Source: Centroberyx gerrardi
Lineage: Eukaryota; Chordata; Actinopteri; Beryciformes; Berycidae
Assembly: GCF_048128805.1 (NCBI RefSeq)
Contig: NC_136000.1
Coordinates: 27,096,359 to 27,160,358 of the forward strand
DNA: 64,000 nt
Direction of reading: 5' to 3'
Part shown: positions 1-32,600 of the stretch, piece by piece
How the letters are laid out: each line of letters begins with the position of its first letter
Numbering within the stretch: position 1 is the stretch's first letter
Translations under genes and position numbers: made by a program
The notes under the pieces: model-generated
What the model saw: the letters and a program-made list of their open reading frames with translations, nothing else
Told to the model about the DNA's origin: nothing
Databases searched by the model: none

Positions 1-1719
1 TTTGGTCCAAACGCTGCAAAGAGAGGAAAGCTTCATAGACGCAGGCTTTTACTCCGAAAAGACATCATTCCATTTAGGAAATAAAATGTTCCAAGTAAAA
101 TATTTTCAAAATAAGTCTCAATACATCCACTAAAATGCTACTATTTTCTAGGCTAAATGTTTAATAAGCTAATCATTAGACACACACAAGTTCAGCTCTA
201 ATCAGTTAATTCAGAATCAAGATATGAAAATAGGGATAAAATGTACACCAAGATATTAACAAACAATGGCTGAAAACCTGAGCTACACAAAGCTATGTTT
301 CATTTCAGTTTGGGAGAGATTCATTCACACAACAGGCAAGTGGGTGTGGACCAGGAACTATACAGACAAAAGACTAAACTAAACAACACTGACACTAGTA
401 ATCCAACTTCAAGTCTGTTAGTGAAGTCTCTTTGGAAACACACATGTAGCGTAGAAACACACTTCTGCTTTCACTGTATACACTATAGGGAAGTGAGCAT
501 AGGATGGGTGGCAAACCATTCATATATTTTACACTGACTGAGATCCCAAACTATGACTATCCAGGTGATACACAGGTCTACACAAGTCCAGGTTCAAGCT
601 GTAAACTCACACTCACACACTCTAAGCAGTAAAGCTGTCACGCTAAGACTAGCAGAGTTAATATGAGGGTGTGGTGATTCTACACCTGTCAGTGGCAACA
701 AGACCTGATGGAATGCCAATTTAAATGTTTCCACAGAAGCAGAGTTTAAAAAAACGACCAACAGCTCTTTGGCAGAGGCGGTTGCGTCTGGTGCCGGGAC
801 AGCCAGGGTGCGGCAGGGTGGAAAACTAGTGCGACTGCTGCCTCGATGAAAGATTTGGTAAATCAGGTTTGGCAATGCGGAAGGAGGAGGAGAGGAAACA
901 CAGCGCTTATGTTGAAACTCCCTCTTCCTCTGACAGCAAAGTGAGTGTGGCAACATGTTTCAGCTGCTGACTCAGTGAGGATCTCAGTGAGACTTGTAGT
1001 CTGTAGTGTAAAATCTATTCATTTGGGGTAGGTTTACGTTTTTGCATCAATTTAGCACATTTTGCCTATGTGTCCATGTGATAAAAATGAATCCATGAAT
1101 TTGACATGGAAACAATAGTAAATCATGCCAAAGTCTGTGCAGGATGATGCAATCGTCAATAGTTTGAACTGAAATTCAGCATGAGTGTGCTGATTCGGTG
1201 GTTTTTGAGAAGCGTATTCCCAGTCCAGGGATTCTCTTGAATTCATGGAGTAGATAAGAAAAGTCATGGAAAAAAAGGACATTTTACAAATGGGTTATGT
1301 AACAGGAATCTAGGCTACTAGAAAGTATTTTGTAGTTTTTTTTCATGCATATTCATTGCACTTGATGGTGCTTATCAGCTGTTTTTGTACATTCAGCAGC
1401 TGCTTTGACATCAAGCCCAAGTTGGCATGTAGAGGAAATGAGTATTTATCGTTTTAGACCTTCTGGTAGCTGAAAAAACTAACCCTAATACATACAGTAC
1501 ATAGTTATGGAAAGATATGGCTAAGTCATAATAATCGTCATCATAAAGTCTATTTTTTTGGCTTTGGCTCATTTAACTGAATTGGCTTGGTGCAATTATG
1601 TGTATTTAACCCTATGTGCAAAAATTAAAACAATAGCAAAGGAAAAAGACACAGCAAAATAAACAGACCGACAGAAACAAAACACAACAGAACACAAGAG
1701 TGGAAAAAAAAACTTGAGA

Positions 1720-1725
1720 TTTATT
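1720..1725 (-). terminator. candidate polyadenylation signal AATAAA
   Basis: The plus-strand TTTATT reads AATAAA on the gene strand, 3.2 kb past the slc7a5 stop. The surrounding GTGCTTTACAAATAAA resembles the tail of a fish retroposon, so it may be repeat-derived and not the gene's own signal. Confidence 0.3.
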
Positions 1726-1772
1726 TGTAAAGCACTTTTCACAAAATGCCCTGTAAAAAAAATTAGAGGGAC

Positions 1773-1815
<43 letters not shown>
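1773..1815. repeat. (AAT)n microsatellite
   Basis: About 14 tandem copies of the trinucleotide AAT, next to the retroposon-like tail on its left. Confidence 0.95.
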
Positions 1816-2968
1816 CCACAAAGTTTCCTAGAAATAAATAAATAAACTTTCTACAGTCCTACATTCAGGTTAGTTTCCCATCGGCTTGTGCGATGGCTGG
1901 AGTGTTAGAATGGTTCTACGTCTAAAACATACACGACCCCCCCCCCTCCTCTCCTCCTCTCCTCATCGAGCAGCAAGCGCCGTTTCTACGGTAACCGCGG
2001 CGCGTCGCTACCATCCGTCACGCTGTCTCTGCGGAAGCACCGCGTGAACGGCTGCCGCCGTGGTAACGTGTCGTTTTGGTCCGTTGCCAGGAGGAGGGTC
2101 TACGTTAATAATACAGCACTAACTGTTTTTTTTTTCTTTCTTTTTTTTTTTAACTTTCTCAGCATGGAAACAAAGTAAAAACGAAACATCAGAAGACGAA
2201 AAAAACAATAACTAATAGTTGATACTGTAATCTGAAAAACGCTTCTTGTCCTGTCCTTCAGGTCACATACCACCCCCCTCCCCCCTCCCCCTCATCATGT
2301 CCTGCTTGACCTTTCACCCCCACCTGCTACCACCCGCCCAAGAGACCGCTTCACTGTCAACCACAGAGGGGCTGTCCATACACACACACACACACTAAAA
2401 ATATCAAAATATAACATGGAATTAAACAGAGAAACATAAAAGTGTTGAACAGCGATTGTCCACTGACAGTGGAACAAAGTGTACATGCACACAATGATGC
2501 GACTATTGGCTTCACTCTGATTAAGACAAGTGCGATTAAGCTGTTGAACGCCTCCCCTAAGAATGCAGCTCGAATTCGAATGGAAATGACAAAAAGTGAC
2601 AGAACATAAGCTACATCACACTTAAAGAAACACAATGGAGGTGTACACACGTTCCGGCTACCTCCGTGTTCTATTAATGGCAATAAAATGAAAGTACTTT
2701 ATATAGGTGCTGCCTTCCTCGCGTTATTGTCTTGCTCGCATTTCAGTCACATTTCTTTCTGTGCATGTAAACGTAGTGTGTGACTCTTTAGTCCGGGACT
2801 AGACTTTATCTATCTGTCCAGGATGCTTACATGAGAAGCTGATGCAATGACAACCTCATAATAGACCCTCCCCACGCACGCATATGCACACACACACACA
2901 CACGCATATCCACTAGACCAAAAAGAGAACTATCAAAATATGTGTACAACTGTGACTGTGGTTCACTC

Positions 2969-3005
<37 letters not shown>

Positions 3006-4790
3006 CTACAGTAGCATCAGGTTACTCTAAGGGACTCTGTCATTCTGCTCTAACCTGACAGTGTGTACAACTGCGATCCATTTCTCTGTTTATCAGCTAC
3101 AAACTGCACAGGATTCACAGGAATAAAAAAGTCCTCCATAGCTATTATTACAGTATGTAGTCGACCACATTGGCTCTGAAACACTTTCACCCAGAATTTA
3201 ACAAAATTTCATCTCACGCTGGGAGCCAGGCTCATTATGAACGATACTGATCCCCAAGGGGAAACTGGGTAAGAAGAATCACTAAAACTAAACCCCAAAA
3301 ATAATCAAAAGCATGAAAACATAGTAGTGTTTTCGTCATGAGGAGACCGACGAGAAAGAGGCGGGTGACCCATTTTGGGCATCGACCCAGTTTTCAGAAA
3401 AACTGATAACACAAATATGCCACATCGGCCTCTGCACAAAGCACCACAGTCTGATCCCATTATGATTGAAATGGCGAGTCTGACCGCTGATCAGCTCTAC
3501 GACCCTGAACTGTTTCACAGTTGAGGGAATTTCATGACATCAAACGTCACCAGCCCAAACGTTTAGGCTGATGAGACGGGTGTATTTTTACATAAAGATC
3601 TTAGCTAGTGGAGCTTTAAACAATAAACAAAAACTTAAAATGAACTTCTGTGGTTCATCTTCCTCTCTGAAGGACTCGGTTATAGATTTGGGGGGTTGGG
3701 GGAAACATTTTTCACTACACCATCCTGACAAGAGAGCCAAAATATTTACCGACTAACCACATGGGAGACGAACTGCACATAGTGTATGACTCCACTGGTT
3801 TACTGAGGTAAGACAGCTAGGCTACATGTGATGGGATACGTCTGTCGGCTGTCCGATCACTGACAAAATAGACTGAAAAACTCACCGAGATCTTAATTAA
3901 ACTCCCGACCCATTCTCTCACTACAGCAGCACAGACAACTTAAAAAATAACTGCAGTCTGTCACAGAAACGACAGACAGTAGGGCTAAAACACATCGCAC
4001 AGGCACTCCAGTCTCGACCCGCAGTCCAACACATCCCACCATCCAACTGTGAGAGACAAGGATCTGGAAATTGGTTTTGGACTCTGGGAAGGTGAGCACC
4101 AACACACACAACCCACGTCTTCTAGGGAAAAGTGTCATTGTAATTACTGCAGGGCCCAAATGTTTCCAATGTTTCTTGCTGAATATTTAAGAATACTAAG
4201 AGTCTTGCCTAGCTACAACTCTCAGGTAGTAAAACAGAATTTCGTCCAATATTGCTTAACAACAAAATTTGGTCGCAGGAGGTAAAAAGTGGATGCTTAG
4301 AGGATTAAAAAGAAAGTTCCATGTTGCAGCTGTTTTAGGATAGAGGACTCTGTTAGCCGGTCAAAGCCAAGGTTGCCAGCGGCCTCCAGAACCCACAACA
4401 ACAACAACTGGCAAGGCTACCGGGGAGGAAACTCAACTAGGTCAGTTACACTTTTCATTTGCCACATAAGGCACAACTTGCTAAACACAACAGGCGGATG
4501 ACGAGGGAGGACATTCTACCTGAAATCATTCACAAAAGAAAAACAAAAAACTATTCAACGTGAAGAACAACAACAATGCAAAACAACAACAAAAAAAGGA
4601 TTCCTTATCAACTGGATGTTTGGGTTAGTGACTGTAAAAATAGTAAACACTCAACATGACAACCCAAAAATGGCGACAACAAAAGAACCAAATCTTTGAC
4701 AGACTGTAAAGACATGGTAGCTCCAAAACGCCTGAACATTTCTCTCAGTCCTTATCAACCCCCTACAGACAGGGTGGGTCCGGGTCTGTC

Positions 4791-4791
4791 C

Positions 4792-4855
<64 letters not shown>
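4791..4855. repeat. (CT)n(GT)n compound microsatellite
   Basis: A short CT run passes without a gap into about 25 TG units, some 120 bp beyond the slc7a5 stop codon in the 3' flank or UTR. Confidence 0.95.
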
Positions 4856-4859
<4 letters not shown>

Positions 4860-4978
4860 GAGCGGGGTGGAAAGGGGGTCCACGGAGGTTAGGCTGGATC
4901 AGCAGTGATGTCAGAGCTCAGAGGTCACTGTTGGTGCTATCTGATTAGCCGCTGGCTGTAAATAGGGGCGTGGCCTCT

Positions 4979-25487
<20,509 letters not shown>

Positions 25488-25900
25488 CGCTGCTGCCCTT
25501 GTGTCCTCTCTCCGTCTGGTCGTCTCTTCTCCCACAGGGGACACAAAGCTCTCCGCTTTGCTGCTTCTCTCTTCGTCTGTCTCTCTCTTCCTCTCTCTCC
25601 GTCCGGTGTGTGATGCCGGCTGGGCTCAAGCACGAGGAGTCCTCGGTGTGGCTGTCGGTGTGAGTCAGAGCAGCGTGCTTTCTCGTATCTCTACTCCGTC
25701 TGTGTAGAAAGGAACTGAGTGAGGGTAAAAGCATGACGGGTCCTCCTCTGTCAAGGCCAGCCTTCCCCTTTCCTCGGCGTCACAACATTATCCGGCCCAC
25801 ATGATGCTGCTCCGGTGCACTATTCTCAGCCACCGGTCCTTCCCCGCCCTCTAGCGGCTGAGCGCGGTACTACTCCGCCCCGCCTGTGCCTGATCTGGGA
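25488..25900 (-). promoter_or_regulatory. slc7a5 5' UTR and promoter region
   Basis: GC- and CpG-rich DNA continues upstream from exon 1. It contains a GC box (CCGCCCCGCC, 25875-25884) and a CTCF-like site at 25844-25857. No clear TATA box was seen. The transcription start cannot be placed from sequence alone. The frame is open upstream of the ATG but has no earlier ATG. Confidence 0.55.
25844..25857 (-). promoter_or_regulatory. CTCF-like motif at the slc7a5 promoter
   Basis: On the minus strand it reads CCGCTAGAGGGCGG, one mismatch from the core consensus CCASYAGRKGGCRS. It lies about 360 bp upstream of the start codon. Confidence 0.35.
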
Positions 25901-26470
25901 TTGAGGCACCAGATCTGAATAGGCATGACATGATCACTGATAAAACAGCAATGAAATACCAGATTTGTCCCTACATGTGAATAACTAAAATAAATAAATT
26001 TTAATCCGGCAGCTTACCATATGTAATTAAGTCAGTTCCTCTGAGGCAGGTTGCCAAACCAGCATGAGCTTGTGTGATTGGTGTGGTGATTGCAGAGCAT
26101 GTGACTGAAAATAGCCCTAGTGTAACACGCTCAGGAATGGGGATTCAGAACATCCTGTGGTGTTTACAATCCTGGCCTATCCTCTTCTTCATACCTTGGC
26201 GTAGTTTCTCTCTCGACCCGGAGGTCAGAAACCCCTGTGATTCATGGGATAATTATAGGGAGTCATGCAATGATTTAAGGAATGCTATTTGATGACACAG
26301 CTCCCATCTGCAGCCATTTTGTGGCATGTCTCCTAGTAAGCATTTGGTTTAATTTGGCTGGATATGCAAAATACTGACAGTGAAAGCAACCCTCTTAAAT
26401 GTGAATGACTTGTGTATTGCTATGCTCATACAGACATCAAAATTTATAGTTTAGGCATTTAGCTGATGTT

Positions 26471-26501
26471 CTTCAAGCAGTACATGAAGTACTGCTTGAA
26501 G
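26471..26501. repeat. 31-bp hairpin (13-bp perfect arms)
   Basis: CTTCAAGCAGTAC, a 5-base loop, then its reverse complement. It sits immediately next to the LINE fragment at 26525, at its 3' side on the minus strand, after a reversed SINE-tail-like GGCATTTAGCTGATG. Confidence 0.7.
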
Positions 26502-26524
26502 AGATTAGTTTTCAGCCTACAACA

Positions 26525-26835
26525 GAAGATGAGGAGTTAGCGGCAGAAGGCAGAACACGGGTGGTGCAGATTCCAGATTCCCTTAAAAGCCTCGTACGCA
26601 AGCACCAGGCTTTTGCATTGGACAGGAGTGGGCAGACACAGACAACGACTGGAGGGAATGCAGGAGGGAGAATCCGGGTAGGTTGAAGACAAAGTGAGCT
26701 GCAGGACTTTGGATGAGCTGTTGGGGCTGAAGAAAGCATTCTGGGCGCCCGGCCAAGAGGGAGTCGCAGCCGTCCAGACAGGAGGCGACTAGAGCTTGGA
26801 CAAGGAGCTGAGCCTGGGACTCCTGGGGGCGAGCT
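26525..26835 (-). mobile_element. decayed CR1/L2-type LINE fragment (reverse transcriptase C-terminal part)
   Basis: The minus strand encodes VQALVASCLDGCDSLLAG, matching the S-x-L-D-Y-C-N-S-L-L-A motif of L2-like reverse transcriptases. LQPQQLIQSPAAHFVFNLP and KSLVLAYEAFKG follow in another frame. Frameshifts show it is dead. It is truncated at both ends. Confidence 0.7.
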
Positions 26836-27378
26836 ATTCCATGGAGGGTAGCCAGAAACTCCTGTCTGGAAATGATAGAAACAAGGGTTTGAGGATGGCT
26901 ATCGGTGAGTGTCTGATTGGTAAAGATACAGGCGGTGATTCTTCACCGTACATTTTAGGGGCAGCGCATGGAGACACAAAAGTTTACCTGCCTGAACACA
27001 ATCCCCACTGGTGAAATCTGACTAAGACGGCTTCAGAATGGAACTGGGTTAGATTGTGGTTTCATTGCTTGCGTGACTCAGTATGCTAAAAAGGGAAACA
27101 CCTCTCTTGCATCATCTGGCTCAGCACCCATGCGGACACGTTACATTTATATTACTAGCTGATGCAACAGTAGAGTGAGCTTCTTCCACAACATTACAAC
27201 TGACCAACACAAAGGAGTTTCTGTCTCTCTAGAATCTCGAATGATCATGTTGGATAGAGAAATGCTACTTAAAGGAATAAGAGCCAGGCAGAGAAAGGTA
27301 AAGTTTTGGCACTTTTTCTTTTTTATTGGATAGTTAACAGGAGAGAGGTGAGTATGACATGCGACAACCACAGAACTT

Positions 27379-27829
27379 GATAGAACGGTCCTTCCATTGT
27401 TTGCCATGGTAATTTGGCTAGTACAGAATAAAATGGCAATTATATGGAATGTAATGGGTTAATTGACAACACAAGTATGGGCATTGAGGCCGTAAAGTGT
27501 GTCACACTTTCTTGAGAACTGTGTAGATCTGCTGTATGAGTTCTTAGCAAACTGTCAAAACTCAACTGAAAGCTAACGTTAGCAACAAGGTTGACGTAGC
27601 TTTATCAAAGACTGTACTTCTCTCGCTAGCTCTTCTAGTCAACATTAGCATATTAGCAATACATGGCAACAAGGCGACGGAGAAGCTTTGGTCCTTGCTG
27701 CAAAACCTCTCAGCTCAGCGACTTGCTGTAAGTCGGTTTAAACGGAAGCTAGCCCAACGGTTCACATAAAAATGGCCGCCGCTCTGACCATCCTGGAACG
27801 TTGGTTTGAATGGGAATGACCGTTCTATC
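27379..27829. mobile_element. MITE-like element with 12-bp perfect inverted ends
   Basis: GATAGAACGGTC at the left is repeated reversed at the right (GACCGTTCTATC). The similarity extends imperfectly inward (CTTCCATT against ATTCCCATT). It lies between two L2-like LINE fragments. No ORF of interest and no clear target duplication. Confidence 0.5.
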
Positions 27830-27946
27830 CATCAAGGGACTAATTCCACCACTGGGAAGCAAGAAGGGCCAAGAATCGAGGCCAGGTGGAGCAACAGCCA
27901 GGTCAGTGGAGAGAACGGGAGTGCGAAATGTCCCGTAGACATGTCC

Positions 27947-27980
27947 CACCAGACTGTCCCCACATGGGGACAGTCTGGTG
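27947..27980. repeat. 34-bp near-perfect palindrome
   Basis: Arms of 16 bp (CACCAGACTGTCCCCA and its reverse complement) are separated by only CA. It lies at the edge of the second LINE fragment. Confidence 0.85.
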
Positions 27981-27989
27981 TTTAATTAG

Positions 27990-28210
27990 GGCTGGACCAT
28001 GGCCTGGAGACACGGGGACGCAACTCCCTTAGTAGCCTTGAATGCCGGGGCTGCCAGGGTTTTTGAATTTGGTACGAGTGTCGGAGGGTGGTGACATGGG
28101 AGCATTTGGGACAGAGGGACAAGGTGGGCTGCAATGTTCCGGACCAGACGAGTTATAGGGGTTGAAGAGAGTACACTGGGAGTCCACCCAGGAGGGAAGC
28201 ACTCACACAC
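27990..28210 (-). mobile_element. second decayed CR1/L2-type LINE fragment
   Basis: The minus strand reads SLLGGLPVYSLQPL, then (shifted) TRLVRNIAAHLV, then FKATKGVASPCLQAMVQP. These correspond in order to conserved blocks of L2-like reverse transcriptase C-termini. Several frameshifts are present. Confidence 0.65.
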
Positions 28211-29621
28211 TCACTGCAATATGACTCTTGCTGCATGTCCTTTCTGTCCTCCAATGTCTGCCTGTCTCATGTCTCACACACACACACAGACAGTGGGGGA
28301 CCTCATATGAGCAAGAATGGTCTTCGTGCTCAGTAGCGGTGGGCTTTGAACGTCCCTCCGCTAGACACACACACAAACTTGAGATGCGTCTGTCCGGTAT
28401 TCATCGGGTCACGACCCTTCAATACATATGGTACACACACACACACATCACACACACGCGTCCACAGACAGTCAATTTCCTGTGCTGAGACGAGGTGGAC
28501 ATGGTCAACGTGTAACGGGCAGATCCAGCCTAAAGGTGCACTCCGATATTGTCTCTGTCCGTCTGCCCTAAGCCTCAGGAATGCAGGACCTCGGTCTCAG
28601 GTGGAGCTGCAGATAAAGCGACACGAATACACCTTAATCCTTTAGTCCATCCTCCTCGGTTTATCTAACTCTGTCTGTCTGAGGCCCCCAGGAGCCATGG
28701 GAACAAATATAGGCCTACATCTTCACATTTTTTTAGTGACTTGGGGAGTGGGAGCTGGTATCAAAATGCTTGTTCAACTCCATGGTGTCATTCATTGCAC
28801 CTATCATACATTTGGACAGTAAAAACCAGGCTCAGCTCTAAGTGGGAGACAATATGGGAGGTAAAAAGTCTTTGTTAGGTCAATTTGCTAAAGTACATGT
28901 GTCACTTTTGTGCAAATGCGTGAGTTCAAGTCCTGGTTCGCGTTGAGATGTTGCACTTCCCTCTGGCTGCGTTCGTTTTTCTTTTCAATGGATCTAGGTC
29001 TATCAACAAATGAAATGCGATGCGTGCACAGCTCTCCCGTCGTTTCTAAGAAAAAGAGAACTGGTTCACGGTGTGATGTTGCACTTGTCTCTGGCTGCAT
29101 TCTCGTCTCTTTTCAGTGGATCTAGGTCATACAAATGAATGAAATACAGAGGTTGGACAATTGCCCAGCTCCTTTTCAGACAGCCACCTGAGCCAAGTAT
29201 AAATCAGTGAAGATTTCAGATGCTTTTCGTAGCTCATACTCATCTCTTCTGTCTTTCTCAGCATGTTTTCAGATAGGACAGGAGACATAACACACTGGGA
29301 AAATTAACACTACATTTCCCATAAAGCCCATTTTTATCATATTGATTTGATTCAATTTATGCTCACACAATCGCAAGGATGAAATAGATTCCTGAAACTA
29401 CTCCAGCTGATTACGTGATCACCCACCAGGATTTGCACAGAGGAGTGCAGACTTGCAGATTTCCCAGGGAACGCTTCGGTCATGGGAACATTTCCGTAAA
29501 CAAAGAAGCGACACTGTAGTGCGGGTGTGGGAGCGGCCCTATCCTTTCACCGCTGCGGTAGCATCCACTCTGCTTCTCCCCCAAGGAATCTGCATGTAGG
29601 CTGATCACTGAAGACATCAAA

Positions 29622-29625
29622 CACA

Positions 29626-29686
<61 letters not shown>
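29622..29686. repeat. (CA)n microsatellite
   Basis: About 30 CA units with a single TA interruption near its left end; intergenic. Confidence 0.95.
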
Positions 29687-29693
<7 letters not shown>

Positions 29694-32600
29694 TAAACAA
29701 TGCAGGTCCACCTCACATTGTCCACAAAACACTTGGCAAGAAATCAAGGCGAGAGAGGAGTGCCTGCTTAGTAGAGTCGTTCTTGCTGATGTTTCTGACA
29801 AGTCTGAGCAATGCATGGGGAGTAATAGTAGTGATAGTAGTACTTGTATCTCTGCATTGTCTGCATAAAACAGAGTCACTTTGCTGGGTTCATTTTTGGA
29901 TGTATCATTTAAATGTTTTTTTAATCCATCAGACAGAGTAGGCAAAGGAAATTAGATGATTAAGGTGCTGCTGATGATGAAATATCTTATTTTTGGAACC
30001 ATAACCCTGCTTTATAGTGTTATTCATTTGCCAGATGAAAAAATAAATACTTTGTCTTTGGAGGAAGTGCAAGTTACTTGATGCAAAGTCCTATCCTCCG
30101 CATTCATGTGTATTTTTTAACTGCGCTGTATGATGTGCCTTCAGAACAATAGTGTTATAAAGATAGTGAAGAGTATTGAGGATGAATCATTGTCTGCGTT
30201 GCCATTCCAAGATTCTACTAAGACAGCAGTGCATGAGCCTGTTATAGCTATTAAATATTAGACTATACATTTTAGGCTATAATGCAGGCAATTCAAATGA
30301 ATTCACCTGTCCATTACGAGTCCCCCATACATATTTACACTTTTTGTGTCCTTTTTGTGGCCATTGCGTAATCTATGAAACTTTATCGACTTGATCTTTA
30401 CCTTTGTCGATTGGGAGTGTCTTGAAATTCCAGTGGGCGGAGAGTTTATTTTTCCAAAACTAGAAAGTGGGTTTTGAAAGCCATATATCTCAGCACCTGG
30501 TGAAGTAATAAATGAGTCTTTGGTAATAATCAACAACCCTATCAACCCCTGCAGGTATATTATGATCGTTTTGTGCTATTACTTGGTAGTCCCTTAAAAT
30601 TAATGTCAGTTGTAAAACTTGCAGTATTTGAATGACATACACTTTTTGCCTATTAAACACACTGCACCGACATTTCTAATCTTCACCGCTTTGGACTCAA
30701 CATCACAGCAAAAACGTGGATCGCACGGATTCCTCAAGCCCTTTGTCTGGGACAAAATATCTGAAACATCAAACACATCACAGAGGCTGAGGAGATCGAG
30801 ACACGAGGAAGATGAGGAGGAAGAGCAGAGGGATGGAGGAAGAGCAGCTGGCCTGGAGTTCAGAGGGAGAAGGGCCTCTCGCTGTATGTTCCTGTTTACA
30901 TCTCTGCCTGTATGGACGACTGGAGGGGCTCTGCGGCTGTTGATCTAAAATGATTCTCCTCCAACAGAGAACATGAGGAAGGCAGGAAGACGCGCTCCCT
31001 AATTGGAACCTGCTTTCTTCATCTGTCTTTGTTTCATCTCTCTGCTTCGTTGATGGCCAGAGAAACCAGGTGAGTGCGATGCGAACTTCAGAGGTTCTTC
31101 TGCAGATCTATGGAAATAGAATTAGTAGAAATCACATGCAGTAGGCCAAGTGTGGGTAAACAAGAAGATGAAGCAAGAGTACAAACCAAAGACACAGGTT
31201 TACACAGCGGAGATTGATCCAGACTAGACTCAGACAATCCGATAATGCTTTCCACCCATTTCCTCAGGGTGCAGTTCAACTTTGGCTTTGGAAAAAGTTA
31301 CATATTAATCCTTTCATAACTCTTGCTTCAACCTTATTATTCCTTTGCAAATTCTCTTTGACTTCCACTGCGAACCTCAGTGTGCCGCAAAAACCTTCAT
31401 TCTCCAAGAAGTAAACCTTTCAGAAATAGAGAGAAACTGGTTTCCTGCTGATGCCACACGTTTTCCATTTTCTAATGTGTAATAAAGAAGACAGAATTTC
31501 AGGACAGCAATGCCTTTCAGCAGAAAAAGGAGTTTGGACAGATTGAAAACTGTCTTCTTACTGGTTGAAAGAGTTGTGTTACCTGTTGTTCTCACTGTCA
31601 AACAGGGCAGCAAATGCAAAAAAAACAACTAAAAACTAAGGAATGTATTCAGTACCTTTTCAAGCATCCTTTACATCAAACATTACTATTGTTGTTTTTT
31701 TTCTGCAGTGTGATTTTAAACCTACAGTAAGGACAAAGCAGTTTGCACCAGAAAAAGTGCATCTGATTGCCCCATTTCATTGATTTCATCACTCTATCCC
31801 ATGTGCTTCCCAACTTATTCACCTCATTTCATTCAGGGGTTGGAAATGTTCACACATTCACCTACTACAAAGCTACATGTGCATGCATAAAGTCACACAC
31901 ACACACTGGAGAGTTCAAAGCGTAGGGGTCTCCAGTCAGTCTGTCCAGACCCATACAATCAGGGGAAGCCCAGTAGAGACTGACTGGTTCGGCCTCTCTC
32001 CCCCGCAGCCAAGTACAATAAACACCGCCACAGGTCCGTTTGGATCTGCGGCTCTTTGGTTTGAATCAGGTGGAGAGCCAACTCAAACCCGCCCCGGGGT
32101 TACAGTGTATGAAAGAGAGTAAACACCCCACCCTCAGGACCCCAGGCCGCTGGGTGTGGCCCCCCAAACATCCCCTCTCTGTGTCAGGGGGCTTCAAAGG
32201 TGTCAGGGGGATGGGGTGGGGGAAGAGAGAGAGACAGAGAGAGAGAAGCAGTGAGCAGCAGCCTTTATTTTCAAACCTGTTCCTACCTAGGTTTGGATCT
32301 GGCTTGGGTCAGGTGGGCCTTCTGGAAGAACAATGGGGATCTATAAATTCCCTAGAAAGACCGGGACAGTTTGTACAGCAACACGTTTCTAAGAACTCAC
32401 AACTCAATTTGCCATTAATCAAACACACACACACACCCTTCTCTTGCTTTGTGTGTCGCATACTTTCAGCTCAAAACTTGGTGTCTTGGTATGTGCTCCC
32501 TATCCTCTCCTCACCACTTCATTGGCTTGTGTGCTGAGCATTCCAATAATGCCTGGCTTTTGTTTATTTCCCACCATGCCCTCTCATGAGGCGGTACTAT

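Larger units (their letters stand above)
1..4978 (-). other. 3' flank and probable 3' UTR of slc7a5
   Basis: No coding exon is supported here. Mammalian SLC7A5 transcripts have a long 3' UTR, so part of this is probably transcribed. The transcript end is not clear. A minus-strand AATAAA lies at 1720-1725, but it sits in a retroposon-like tail (sense TGCTTTACAAATAAA) beside an (AAT)n repeat, and a minus ATTAAA lies at 160-165. Other content: (CA)n at 2886-2903 and 2971-3003, a C/T-rich stretch around 2271-2295, a 60-bp (CT)n(GT)n block at 4791-4855, and a CpG-dense islet at 1965-2095. Bases 4247-4310 resemble 9098-9170 in intron 5, so a dispersed repeat is present. Confidence 0.5.

Noticed and set aside
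30619-30948. Plus-strand frame with an acidic stretch (EDEEEEQRDGG)
   Set aside because: No splice or homology support; purine-rich low-complexity DNA gives acidic codons by chance.
32040-32537. 165-codon plus-strand frame in the intergenic region
   Set aside because: No recognisable domain, no supporting neighbours, and composition like random intergenic DNA.
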